A stretch of DNA of 64,000 bases from a virus. The translations under genes were made by a program, and so were the position numbers. Positions 21,801 to 28,382 of the stretch are shown here, one piece after another. Position 1 is the first letter of the stretch. Each line of letters begins with the position of its first letter. The stretch spans positions 1 to 64,000 of IMG/VR virus record IMGVR_UViG_3300042402_007915. The stretch is one strand, 5' to 3'. The notes beneath the pieces are model-generated. The model made no database searches. It was given only the letters and a program-made list of their open reading frames with translations, and was not told the origin of the DNA.

Positions 21801-23000
21801 GAGAATGCCCAAATGAGCCTTAACAACCATTTCAGCGTCCACCTCATCCTGCGCTTTCGCCCAGTCTTTGGCAGTACCCTTAATCTGGTTCCAAGCAACC
21901 CGGACAGTGGGGTTACCGGCTGCATCGACACAAGTTTCATCGGGAACCAACAAGCCTTTAAGGAACATGTTCCTGTGCTCGGGGTTACCGGTGACTTCTT
22001 CGAGGCAGAGGCCACGAATTTGGATAACGGGAGCGATCATCCCACCCTGGTATGCGACCCCGCGTTCTTGGATGAACGCTTGAAGGAATTCGCAGTTCGG
22101 GTGGTACTTACCACTACCGTCAACCAAAGCCCGGATCTTCTTACCCTCGCGGTCGTTCACCCAAATATTACTAAGGGTTACTGGTACCTCGGGGAAGAAA
22201 CCACCGGGCAAAAGCGGGGACTTGAATGAACCAACGTAGGAACCCACGTTGATCGCATCACCGAAGACACGCTCCAGCAACGCAAAGGCAAAATGTTTGC
22301 CACCATTCTTACCCAAAGTGTTGAAGGCGGTCCGCCCTTCGAGCACACCCATATCATTCTGTCGGAAGACAGGATAGAGCAGCTCTCCAGGGGGCCTCCC
22401 CAGATTCTCCGTTGATTCGACCGGCAGGAAGAAATCCCCGTCGATATCAAGGAGCCCGTTGTGCCGCAAGACACAATCGAGCAAGCCTGGGGCCCGAAGG
22501 ACCTCCAAAGTTTGCACGCAAGGGAGGATTTTCTCCCGAGCAATGCTAGTCATTGCCGTAAAGTGGTAGGGGCTCTCAAAGCGATCCCCTTCCCGGCAAT
22601 GAGCATAAGCCTCAGCAGCATCCTCCAAGATGCCGTTCGACTTGAAGAAGCTGAGTGCAGTCTTGGACTGACCAGCAGCTGCAGCCATCCGGCCGGAGGA
22701 CTTGCGTTCCACCCGACCATAGGTCTGCATAATCTTGGTGCGGCGATAGAGCGCCGAGTTAGCCATCATGGCCGCGTACGTCGAGCGCCGCGCATCCAAT
22801 TTGGCCTTCAGCTTCTTAGCCGCAACCAGCAAAATCTGATCGACCTCGTCGGCCGTATCAGCGGGGATTGGAGTCCCCTTAATCAGCGCACGGAGAATCC
22901 CCGGCGCAAAACGACGGAGCACCTTTTCCAGGCGCCCGTTCGCTGCCAGAAGGGGCGGCACCACGACGGTGCGCCTCTCCTGGACTTCTGTTGCTTCCAT
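18831..23000 (-). CDS. Putative single-chain two-barrel RNA polymerase (DxDGD)
   Basis: 1389 aa. Start at MEATEV, four bases after AAAGGAG; a longer frame to 23054 lacks one. Residues 597-602 read GDDDGD: three aspartates D598, D600 and D602 in the DxDGD arrangement that binds catalytic magnesium in the beta-prime subunit of cellular RNA polymerase, QDE-1-type polymerases, YonO of phage SPbeta and crAss-like phage polymerases. About 70 residues upstream lie NKGECVIGG and LWRFPAILPQS, which resemble the strands leading to the catalytic loop in the same double-psi barrel. The length fits a single-chain enzyme carrying both barrels. Expected role: transcribing phage genes from phage-specific promoters. 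I have not found the first-barrel lysines with certainty. Not virion-associated by position (early strand). Alternative: another protein using an acidic loop by chance. Confidence 0.75.
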   Translation of the reverse strand: MEATEVQERRTVVVPPLLAANGRLEKVLRRFAPGILRALIKGTPIPADTADEVDQILLVAAKKLKAKLDARRSTYAAMMANSALYRRTKIMQTYGRVERKSSGRMAAAAGQSKTALSFFKSNGILEDAAEAYAHCREGDRFESPYHFTAMTSIAREKILPCVQTLEVLRAPGLLDCVLRHNGLLDIDGDFFLPVESTENLGRPPGELLYPVFRQNDMGVLEGRTAFNTLGKNGGKHFAFALLERVFGDAINVGSYVGSFKSPLLPGGFFPEVPVTLSNIWVNDREGKKIRALVDGSGKYHPNCEFLQAFIQERGVAYQGGMIAPVIQIRGLCLEEVTGNPEHRNMFLKGLLVPDETCVDAAGNPTVRVAWNQIKGTAKDWAKAQDEVDAEMVVKAHLGILKTWSRASTIKSCFELLQLVKVDNDTTAAVERLVQKAMDKLLKDGVDGLISEDSGGNTTLNNQITMVRVAKELGLDYSLLDIPVLRQMAEDKLKRRLYNIANGTGFEGNQVVMVMDNSLNKGECVIGGVNQKLPAVGDETVLWRFPAILPQSLMTLKVVDPLPHMTLSVANADGEVVDRIVVPFAVFMNPDDVTDLQGDDDGDIAAWTTDEDVKLLANRRIWQPTFRIEPAGEKMSIPFEDQEAFYGYLLKDPMGPVGQATILQARAYAINQARLVDLRYWARLDKIEYLKEDPEGMGKWHAAFRRVKSLYWSEQKSNPATWQDGDGFLGLAERVKYIVDAAKGWIPAWGTFIQESIDRAKRIVRWTNAPKVSNLRAWKKMADGHIYCHYDLDSNGKAFKFGSLKGNGISSENFLDQDKAVLKLIPGEAAETFDSLTLSQKCRLISSDEVLIYFQDKFKEAVGMSAFFGVLGWRRNNSAMGERLRKRIDPNAFGSLRYQANLSDIAYTKACQIWEKRREELGFNRPAKPCAGLPYRILRALHQKAEQSGATPPMVNYGEKRLPLFWVVDKIFRTIQGEGDSWKNPAEGSHLAAWRDQRVVWRLQNSRCIDFDAMGKWMEKTKVPLHPLARLDQNIYEAMSLSDSNGETREGEGHNSDSQESSSARKLAMDFAYEQFSAEMREEQAKDALAPWITWARESLFSCIAYRRGNNEAGIYVELQKVGDKPLGTPQSELNVKKDGGLNWLTKADSRALDALCFEGSTFLDIISTKTKESCLLTAEDADGYVSYFVSKHKLTPLRGKNEIKLCALVAELAFDTAYAYPTQEGEVPGIQVEHFRTKHKPLHECEECMAVLKKAAVARIRSANAPAFPSTGKLVSLTAALQKKLRDDKSLHFAMTQRRWELRAKDAYRNSIAGMVPCNRKRAFLKPEAVDEMYTEFFARLVEQGIYSSWISIMGFAEDLKDTYLDGPSAEESEDDQPSFGEWTEYVPD

Positions 23001-23067
23001 GTGACTCCTTTGTCTGGGAAGCGAAGGGTTGGGGAATATCGACGTTATTGTCATACCCCGCGTGACT

Positions 23068-23096
23068 CGGAACCCACCCCCCGAAGGGGGGTTGGG
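23068..23096 (-). promoter_or_regulatory. Leader hairpin upstream of the polymerase gene
   Basis: CCCCCCTTCGGGGGGTGGGTTCC on the - strand: the UUCG hairpin and GGTTCC of the leader family, about 75 bases before the start codon. Confidence 0.55.
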
Positions 23097-23107
23097 AACA
23101 CGAATCC

Positions 23108-23151
23108 ATAAAAAAGAAAAAGAAAAAAGAAGGCTGGAAATGTTCCAGCCC
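23108..23151 (-). terminator. Terminator after 23169-23924
   Basis: GGCTGGAACATTTCCAGCC followed by TTCTTTTTTCTTTTTC on the - strand; very strong. Confidence 0.9.
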
Positions 23152-23168
23152 CCTTTTGAGTCAGTTAG

Positions 23169-23924
23169 CTACCAAGTAAACTTGGAGCCAAGAGCAGGAC
23201 GCACCTCAGTGAGGTACCGCTCACGAAGAGCCGCCAAGATTTCCTCGTCTTTCTCGAGGTAAACCGCAGGTCCTTCGCCCATAACATAGACCTCAACATA
23301 AGGACAGAACTTCTTGTCCGGCGTCCCTTGACGAGCAAACGTCCGGAACACAAGCCTGTTCATCATGATGAGGCCCAAAGCAAACACCCAGCGTTCGGCT
23401 GAATTCTGGCGGCCAGTATAACGCATAAAGCGTTGGCCATCCTTGTTCATCCAAAGCTGAATGTTCAGAATCTCTCCGTGGTACACAAACTGGGTCTTAA
23501 CGAACCCAACAGTGTCCTGGAGAAGAAATTGGCTCAAAGCATTACGCCAGATGGCAATAAGCTTGGCCATTTCGCCAAACGGAGCCTTGCGAGACTCAGA
23601 CTTGGCATAGGCGATAAACGCACTAGCCCACATCTGGTACTCGTTAGCAGTGCCCCGAGCGGCAGTGAGTCCCCGAAGCTGAGCTTCGGATTGAGCGGCG
23701 TCAAGAAGCGCTTTGTTAGCAACTTCCGAAGCCGAGTTAACTTGGTCAATCAGGGCGACTCGCTCACGAGCGACATGCTCGAGGCAGCCCTTAATCTGCG
23801 GCTTGGTTTGCCGCATGAACGTGCCGAGGGGAACCTCAGCACCAAGTACCGGCAGAGTCTTGCCGGAATAGTTGGGCTTTGCAAGCCCGTTGGAACCCAC
23901 AGTGGGCTCCTTGCTCTTGGTCAT
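23169..23924 (-). CDS. Hypothetical protein, 251 aa
   Basis: Starts MTKSKEPTVG with AAGGAG upstream. N-terminal 35 residues are Gly/Lys-rich and probably flexible; residues about 45-95 are helical; the C-terminal half is mixed alpha/beta with many aromatic residues. No motif recognised. It directly precedes the polymerase gene in the reading direction, with its own terminator between them, so co-function with the polymerase is possible but not shown. Confidence 0.72.
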   Translation of the reverse strand: MTKSKEPTVGSNGLAKPNYSGKTLPVLGAEVPLGTFMRQTKPQIKGCLEHVARERVALIDQVNSASEVANKALLDAAQSEAQLRGLTAARGTANEYQMWASAFIAYAKSESRKAPFGEMAKLIAIWRNALSQFLLQDTVGFVKTQFVYHGEILNIQLWMNKDGQRFMRYTGRQNSAERWVFALGLIMMNRLVFRTFARQGTPDKKFCPYVEVYVMGEGPAVYLEKDEEILAALRERYLTEVRPALGSKFTW

Positions 23925-24011
23925 AATACTCCTTCGACCTAAGAGTGATATGGGGTAGAGTCAAACGGCCGATTCCGTCATACCCAATCCCACAAAGAAG
24001 ATAAAGAAATA

Positions 24012-24045
24012 AAAAGTAAAAGAAATAAAAGGGCCCGAAGGCCCT
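24012..24045 (-). terminator. Terminator after 24083-24211
   Basis: GGGCCTTCGGGCCC followed by TTTTATTTCTTTTAC on the - strand. An upstream hairpin with GTTAACAAAA lies at 24045-24080. Confidence 0.8.
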
Positions 24046-24082
24046 CCTGTTTTGTTAACCCAGACAGGAAACTGGGCCCCTG

Positions 24083-24211
24083 TCAGCTGGCGAACTGGAC
24101 CAGAGCGGTCCAGAACCAGCCCGACAGGGGAATCCACGGGGCCTTGATGGCCCCGTGGAAAACCACGAGACCAGCAAGGACGACCGTGGCGCCCTCGAGA
24201 TAGTTCTTCAT
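24083..24211 (-). CDS. 42-residue membrane protein
   Basis: Starts MKNYLEGATVVLAGLVVFHG with GGAGGGACT directly upstream; the longer frame to 24277 is not supported. One or two membrane helices, Trp-rich C-terminal half. First of several single-gene membrane-peptide cassettes from 24 to 28.8 kb. Confidence 0.68.
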   Translation of the reverse strand: MKNYLEGATVVLAGLVVFHGAIKAPWIPLSGWFWTALVQFAS

Positions 24212-24269
24212 AGTCCCTCCTAAGGACATTGAAGAGTTGTAATTTATCGTACCACTGGATTGTGATACG

Positions 24270-24310
24270 AAACCCATAGAAACAAAAAGGGGCCCGTTAG
24301 GGCCCCTAGC
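24270..24310 (-). terminator. Terminator after 24355-24579
   Basis: GGGGCCCTAACGGGCCCC on the - strand followed by TTTTTGTTTC. Confidence 0.75.
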
Positions 24311-24354
24311 TAGTATTTACCACGCGCCCTAGCTAGGCGCAGAATACGACGTGC

Positions 24355-24579
24355 CTAGAACGGCATCTCGTCGTATTCTTTCCCCTCTTCGGGAGCGGAA
24401 AGGGCGGGGACATAGCCCGCCCAAGGATCCGGGCGGCGCTCGGCCGCCAGGAGGTGAAAGAGAACGAGCTTCTCCTGGGCCAAAGCCCAGGAGAGGTCGC
24501 TGTGAGTGCGGCAGGTGTGGCATTCACCACACCCGACCGCACAGCCGCGGAAACGGTTGTCAATAACTTGCACCTTCAT
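24355..24579 (-). CDS. Cys-rich small protein with SSB-like tail
   Basis: 74 aa. Cys cluster CAVGCGECHTC at about residues 13-23 (possible metal site), an amphipathic helix, then a flexible segment and the end KEYDEMPF, close to the D-D/E-x-P-F tip of SSB. Ribosome binding site AAGGAGGAAC. Likely binds a metal and docks on an SSB-interacting protein; inference only. Confidence 0.7.
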   Translation of the reverse strand: MKVQVIDNRFRGCAVGCGECHTCRTHSDLSWALAQEKLVLFHLLAAERRPDPWAGYVPALSAPEEGKEYDEMPF

Positions 24580-24599
24580 AGTTCCTCCTTAGGAACTAG

Positions 24600-24697
24600 G
24601 GCTTAATTGCCCATGAGAAAGAAAAAGGCCGCCCTTCCTAAGAGGGCGGCCTGTGACCATGCTTTTTTGTTAACTCGGAAAGCCAACCGAGCGAGAC
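24600..24697 (-). terminator. Tandem 3' hairpins after 24698-25090
   Basis: First CTCGGTTGGCTTTCCGAG, then TTAACAAAAAAGCATGGTCA, then GGCCGCCCTC/GAAGGGCGGCC followed by TTTTTCTTTC. The same two-hairpin layout recurs after 27965-28105 and, in variant form, after 25266-25625. Confidence 0.75.
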
Positions 24698-25090
24698 TCA
24701 GAGAGTCTCGATCTCCTCCTCCCGGAGACGATACATCTCCGCGACGCGCCGCCGGGCCGTCTCCCAGTTTTTATCTTCTGCGCAAATCTCGGCCGTGCGA
24801 CCTTGATATGAGAACCTAAACCAGTAAAACCTGTAGATGGTGGGCCAGCCGGGCCCGCTGACCCATCTCACCGGGTCGCAGTCACCGCCCGCCTCGGAGA
24901 AGCCGTCGAGGTCGTCGGGGTCATCGCACATATCATGGTTAAGAAAGACGTCTTCGTCGTCCCCATGACAGTCCTTGGCGGCGGGGGCGGCGGTGGTGAT
25001 CATGCCGAGGTAGGCCTCGAGCTCGACCCAGCCGTCGCCGCCGAGGTCGAAGTCGAAGTCGAAGCGGTTGCCGCGGTTGGTGCTGGACAT
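24698..25090 (-). CDS. Very acidic protein, 130 aa
   Basis: Starts MSSTNRGNRF; GGAGGACAAC lies directly upstream (an ATG four codons earlier overlaps it). Residues about 9-65 are exceptionally Asp-rich, then an aromatic patch (YRFYWFRF) and a helical end. Strong negative charge recalls DNA-mimic proteins that block restriction or DNA-binding enzymes; that is a guess from charge alone. Confidence 0.7.
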   Translation of the reverse strand: MSSTNRGNRFDFDFDLGGDGWVELEAYLGMITTAAPAAKDCHGDDEDVFLNHDMCDDPDDLDGFSEAGGDCDPVRWVSGPGWPTIYRFYWFRFSYQGRTAEICAEDKNWETARRRVAEMYRLREEEIETL

Positions 25091-25184
25091 GTTGTCCTCC
25101 ATGGTACAATACCTAATACCTCATAAGCCCATCATACTAAATTGTATGACTGCCTCCTTTTGGCTTCAATAGATACGAGTACCA

Positions 25185-25262
25185 TAGAAAGAAAAAGGTC
25201 GCCCCTCCTAAGGGGGCGACCTATGACCATGCGTTTTTGACGCCCGGAACGCTAACCGGGGG
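25185..25262 (-). terminator. Tandem 3' hairpins after 25266-25625
   Basis: CCGGTTAGCG-type hairpin, CAAAAACGCATGGTCATA, then GGTCGCCCCCTTAGGAGGGG stem with TTTTTCTTTC. Confidence 0.75.
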
Positions 25263-25265
25263 CCA

Positions 25266-25625
25266 CTACTTGGTAGTGGCCAGGGCAACCCAGGAGGGCG
25301 TGCCGATCGTCAGGGCGGTGAGGCCCAGGACGCCGGCGAAGGTCGCCGGCACCAAAGCCGTGAGGCCCAGCAAAGACACCGCCGCCACAAGGACGGCGGC
25401 AGCGGCCATACGGGGGGCGATGAACTTCCGCACCGCTCGCGCGGTGCGGGCCACGGGGCGCCGAGGGGCGCGAATGACGCGACCCTCGGCAAGAGGCGAG
25501 ATGGAGGCCGCGACCCAAGCCGCCTCCATCGGGTTCGGGGCCGGGAGGGAGGCCGCCGCCTCAACGGCGACCTCCAGGGCGACGGGGAACTCCGCCGCAA
25601 CAAAAGACATCTGGATATGGTTCAT
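25266..25625 (-). CDS. Ala-rich membrane protein, 119 aa
   Basis: Starts MNHIQMSFVAAEF with TGGAGGT upstream. Ala/Val/Pro-rich N-terminal half, a basic middle (RAPRRPVARTARAVRKF), and a C-terminal region with two hydrophobic helices (about residues 72-112). Likely a membrane protein with a cytoplasmic basic segment. GC-rich codon use. Confidence 0.68.
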   Translation of the reverse strand: MNHIQMSFVAAEFPVALEVAVEAAASLPAPNPMEAAWVAASISPLAEGRVIRAPRRPVARTARAVRKFIAPRMAAAAVLVAAVSLLGLTALVPATFAGVLGLTALTIGTPSWVALATTK

Positions 25626-26027
25626 ACGAACCTCCAGCGGGTATTTCTACCCGAATAGTTGGGGAATCGCTCCCCCGGGGCCATAACACGCTCTGGCAGG
25701 CGCCAACCTCTTAATTATACTCCCAGAGATTGGTGTAGGAGTTTGGTGTCAAGGCTTCTAAGTACCTTGACGGGATAACCTCAGTTATCCACTTGGTCTG
25801 TCGGGAGTTTAGTGTCCGTGTGTGGTTTGACCAGTAACACACACAGACATCGGTTGCGTGAGCATAGGCTGCTCCTTTCGGGCCTGTAGGAGAGTGGGTT
25901 AGTTTTAAGTGCGGCCACTATTCCTCCCCTAAGAGAATAGCTTTCACACTAATGGGTTAAGCCCATTACTCTGTCCCTCTAGGTCTCTTTAGACTCTATA
26001 CCTTGAGGGGATAAGAAGAGGCGCGGC
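25626..26027 (-). other. Long structured leader or non-coding RNA
   Basis: About 370 bases between a leftward repeated element (25999-26027) and the 25625 start, without a gene. Inverted repeats: AATGGG/CCCATT (25951-25967), CTATTC/GAATAG (about 25918-25941), GTGTGT/ACACAC (about 25822-25850) and GGATAAC/GTTATCC (25773-25790). A TTATCCACT resembling a DnaA box lies at 25785-25793. Confidence 0.4.
25911..26027. promoter_or_regulatory. Pair of repeated elements in facing order
   Basis: Degenerate rightward copy at 25911 (GCGGCCACTATTCCTCC) and a good leftward copy at 25999-26027 (TACCTTGAGGGG to GGCGCGGC). Unlike the pairs at 13-18 kb these face each other. Confidence 0.5.
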
Positions 26028-26350
26028 TATTACGTAAGCCGCTCCTGGGATGATCCAGGACGCAATCCTTTTCACTCCACTGTGAGTGTTGGACCCAATT
26101 CCTATCTCTAGGTATTGGATTGGATTGATTCCCGCCAGACACGAACGCCGGCCATTAGTCCTGGCCCCGAAGGGCTTAGGATGCTTTGAGTCAATTGCTC
26201 ATAGAAATAAAAAGGATGAAAGAAAAAGGACCGCGTCTTTCGACACGGTCCTATTCCAAACTACAAGCGAGCCTAAACTCCCTTGCAGTTGTCCTCTACA
26301 CGGCTGTTAATCCCGGTAGAGCGCCCGATGAGCGGGTCTTTAGCCCCCCC
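26028..26350 (-). other. Non-coding stretch with hairpins and a terminator
   Basis: No gene. GGACCGTGTC/GACGCGGTCC with TTTTTCTTTC (26210-26250) is a strong terminator of the 26351-27004 transcript or of a small RNA; CTCTAC/GTAGAG (about 26293-26322) and CCTGG/CCAGG, GCGGCT/AGCCGC (26025-26065) are further stems. I looked for a tRNA at 26255-26345 and found no T-arm. Confidence 0.4.
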
Positions 26351-27004
26351 TTACTTCAGGGGGAGCTTTTGGGTGAGGGGGCGGGGCGGCAGGGGCCGGG
26401 GGGCCGGGGTGGGGCGCGCCTCGAGGGCGCGCCCGTAGGCCTTGCCCTTCTGGTACTGGGCCTGGGCGATCGCGGCCCGCAGGCCTTCCTGCGTGGCCTT
26501 GTACTCCCAGCCCGGCATCAGCCGGGCGGCGGCCCGCAGCAGGGTGACCTGGCGGTCGGTGACCGAGATCTTGGCCGCCGTCCAGGCGGCGAGGGCCGCC
26601 TCGGCCTTGGCCAGCGAGGCGGTGTCGGAGGCCGCCTTCTCCCGGGCCTCCTTCTGCTTGAGGGCCTCCTCGGCAAGAGCCTGGAGGCCCTCGCCGCTCG
26701 CCGCCGCCTTGGCCAGCTTCCGGTTGCGCTCGGCCTCCTGGGCGAGCGCCTTGGAGGCGGCGCGGGCCGCCTCCGTCTCGGCCAGGAGGGCCTGGACGGC
26801 GACGCCCTCCTCCATCCCCTCGCTCAAGAGGAGGAGGGCCTTGGCCTCCTCCTCCTCCTTGCGGGAGAGCGGGGCGGCCTTGGCCGCCTCCGCCGCCTTC
26901 TGGGAGGCGACCTTGGCGGCCTCCTCGGCCTTGGCCGCCAAGGCGGCCTTGAGGGCGGTCAGGGCGGCGGTGGCGGCGGGGGCGACAGTGCTGTTGGTGG
27001 ACAT
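26351..27004 (-). CDS. Ala/Lys/Glu-rich helical protein, 217 aa
   Basis: Starts MSTNSTVAPA with GGAGAGACAACC upstream; the longer frame to 27064 has no such signal. Residues about 8-170 are almost entirely Ala, Lys, Glu and Leu, predicting one long helix or coiled coil, and the C-terminal 25 residues are Pro/Arg/Lys-rich. Composition resembles histone-H1-like or LEA-like proteins, so it could coat nucleic acid or act as a stress/structural protein. Extremely GC-rich. Confidence 0.7.
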   Translation of the reverse strand: MSTNSTVAPAATAALTALKAALAAKAEEAAKVASQKAAEAAKAAPLSRKEEEEAKALLLLSEGMEEGVAVQALLAETEAARAASKALAQEAERNRKLAKAAASGEGLQALAEEALKQKEAREKAASDTASLAKAEAALAAWTAAKISVTDRQVTLLRAAARLMPGWEYKATQEGLRAAIAQAQYQKGKAYGRALEARPTPAPRPLPPRPLTQKLPLK

Positions 27005-27104
27005 GGTTGTCTCTCCAGGTCTTGTGCCTACACCCTCAAGCTCTATATTGTACGACATGTACAAGTGAGCTCTATTGGTATGCAGGCCTTAAGACCATAG
27101 AAAT

Positions 27105-27171
27105 AAAAAGGGGCATGCCCTAGTGCGTCAAATAGTTCTCCGGTCAAACGACTAAGCTAAATAGAATGAAA
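27105..27171 (-). other. Short segment between two terminators
   Basis: Lies between the poly-T of the 27172 RNA and a GGGCATGCCC-CTTTTT hairpin (27110-27125). Contains GGAGAAC but no start codon after it, and the direct repeat CGTCAAA/GTCAAACG. Possibly a second tiny RNA. Confidence 0.3.
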
Positions 27172-27236
27172 AAAAAGGATCGCGCCCAAGCTTTGTTAGA
27201 GCTGTTCTGGGGAGAACTCGCTAGTCAGTTGTGTTT
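27172..27236 (-). ncRNA. Candidate small RNA, about 65 nt
   Basis: Starts beside a leftward repeated element and ends in GGCGCGATCC followed by eight T residues. Contains GTTCTCCCCAGAAC and AGCT/AGCT hairpins; no room for a gene. Confidence 0.5.
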
Positions 27237-27264
27237 ACCTTGAGGGATAAACTTAGCTGGCGTC
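27236..27264 (-). promoter_or_regulatory. Repeated CTCAAGG element (leftward)
   Basis: - strand: GACGCCAGCTAAGTTTATCC then CTCAAGGTA. Upstream, CCCAAGCT/AGCTTTGGG (about 27280-27300) forms a large hairpin. Confidence 0.55.
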
Positions 27265-27319
27265 ATTGAGATCGACCCCAAAGCTCACATTAAGCTTGGG
27301 CAATCTGCTCGGTCGGTAA

Positions 27320-27392
27320 GACCATAAAAGAAAAAGGGCCCGATGAGCGGGTCCCTACCTTTGTTTAACGTCTTTAGGTTAGACGTCCCGGG
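27320..27392 (-). terminator. 3' hairpins after 27393-27614
   Basis: GACGTCTAACC/GGTTAGACGT-like stem with TTAAACAAA, then GACCCGCTCATCGGGCCC followed by TTTTTCTTTTATGG. Confidence 0.75.
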
Positions 27393-27614
27393 CTAGAACG
27401 GCAGGCCGCCGTTGTTCGCCCGGGAACCGGGCCCCCACTCGGTGAGCAGGCGCTGGGCCTGCTCATTTGTGGGGGAGGGACGGCCGAGATCATCCCAGAT
27501 CTCGACCGTCCCATAGCGGGCGTGGGCCTCCTCGGCCATCTGCAGGCCGAGGAGGATATCCTCCCGCAAAAGCTTTGCGGGAATACGCCGAGGAGGCTTA
27601 GGACTCTTCAGCAT
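27393..27614 (-). CDS. Small protein with SSB-like C-terminus
   Basis: 73 aa from MLKSPKPPRR, eight bases after GGGAG; longer starts at 27653 or 27704 lack a site and cross a terminator. Basic N-terminus, helix (LLGLQMAEEAHARYG), and a Gly/Asn-rich tail ending NNGGLPF. The tail lacks the acidic residues of a true SSB tip, so the resemblance is weaker than in the other three proteins. Confidence 0.65.
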   Translation of the reverse strand: MLKSPKPPRRIPAKLLREDILLGLQMAEEAHARYGTVEIWDDLGRPSPTNEQAQRLLTEWGPGSRANNGGLPF

Positions 27615-27684
27615 GGCTGAATCTCCCAATCCTTGCATATCTGCTTTCACCATTAGCAGATAGGGGCTTAATTGCCCATAGAAG

Positions 27685-27722
27685 AAAAAAGAGGGGCGCG
27701 CCACTACGACACGCCCCTCTAG
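27685..27722 (-). terminator. Terminator after the 48-residue gene
   Basis: GAGGGGCGTGTCG/GGCGCGCCCCTC-type stem followed by TTTTTTCTTC on the - strand. Confidence 0.8.
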
Positions 27723-27869
27723 CTACCCTGGCCCAAGAGGAAGGGGCAGCTGCTCCGCCTTCCTCTTCTTGCCTCTGGGCTTTTTCCACCCAGAGACAAC
27801 GGGAGCCAGTGGTTCTGTCACCACTGGCTTCTCGTAGCCAGGGAGCCTTGGCTGTTTATCTTCAGCCAT
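27723..27869 (-). CDS. 48-residue basic, Pro-rich protein
   Basis: MAEDKQPRLPGYEKP start, GGAGGTGAGC upstream, stop directly before a terminator. Contains WKKPRGKKRKAE, a dense basic cluster, so probably binds nucleic acid. Below usual length cut-offs but every expression signal is present. Confidence 0.68.
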   Translation of the reverse strand: MAEDKQPRLPGYEKPVVTEPLAPVVSGWKKPRGKKRKAEQLPLPLGPG

Positions 27870-27879
27870 GCTCACCTCC

Positions 27880-27964
27880 ATAGAAAGAAAAAGGCTATCC
27901 CTCCTAAGGGGATAGCCTATGCCAGTGCTTTTTTGTTAACTCGGAAAGCTAACCGAGAGGGTAG
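27880..27964 (-). terminator. Tandem 3' hairpins after 27965-28105
   Basis: CTCGGTTAGCTTTCCGAG, then TTAACAAAAAAGCACTGG, then GGCTATCCCCTTAGGAGGG stem with TTTTTCTTTC. Confidence 0.8.
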
Positions 27965-28105
27965 TTAGATCTTCTTGATCTTCTCCCCAAAAATCAGGAG
28001 GATGAAAAACAGAACGATGCCAACGAACATCGTCGTGGCGTCGCCCTCATACAAACCCTTGAGGAAGCAGAAGCAACCAATGCCCAAAATCGGAAGAATG
28101 AACAT
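27965..28105 (-). CDS. 46-residue membrane protein
   Basis: MFILPILGIGCFCFLKGLYE start, then a second hydrophobic helix (MFVGIVLFFILLIF) and a basic end (GEKIKKI). Two-helix hairpin expected. GGAGAG lies eight bases before the ATG. The frame to 28333 crosses another gene and is not real. Confidence 0.7.
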   Translation of the reverse strand: MFILPILGIGCFCFLKGLYEGDATTMFVGIVLFFILLIFGEKIKKI

Positions 28106-28204
28106 AGTACTCTCCAAAGAGCCTACTACCCTTACCTCAAGGCACGCGTGTACCCATGTACACCCACCTATATCGGTTTCTATAGTAGCTAGACCCATAG
28201 AAAG

Positions 28205-28232
28205 AAAAAGGGCCCTAAGGCCCTGTGTACCA
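28205..28232 (-). terminator. Terminator after 28233-28382
   Basis: CAGGGCCTTAGGGCCC followed by TTTTTCTTTC on the - strand. Confidence 0.8.
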
Positions 28233-28382
28233 CTACTTGCAGCGGTACATGCAGGCGGTAAGAATACCGCCTGCGAAGGAGAACACCCCCGCCACAAGGG
28301 CGGGGGTGTGGGAGACGGTGACACCCAGGGCAATCAAGCCCATGAGCGCCACCGACGGGGCGTACTTCACGATAGGGCTCAT
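28233..28382 (-). CDS. 49-residue membrane protein
   Basis: MSPIVKYAPSVALMGLIALG start and a second hydrophobic helix ending CMYRCK. The message contains a CCCCCGCC/GGCGGGGG stem inside the coding part. AGGAGGTAGGG precedes the ATG. Membrane peptide of unknown role. Confidence 0.68.
   Translation of the reverse strand: MSPIVKYAPSVALMGLIALGVTVSHTPALVAGVFSFAGGILTACMYRCK

Noticed and set aside
26255-26345. Possible tRNA
   Set aside because: A CTCTAC/GTAGAG stem is present but there is no T-arm, no plausible acceptor stem and no CCA end; no other part of the window showed a T-arm in context either.
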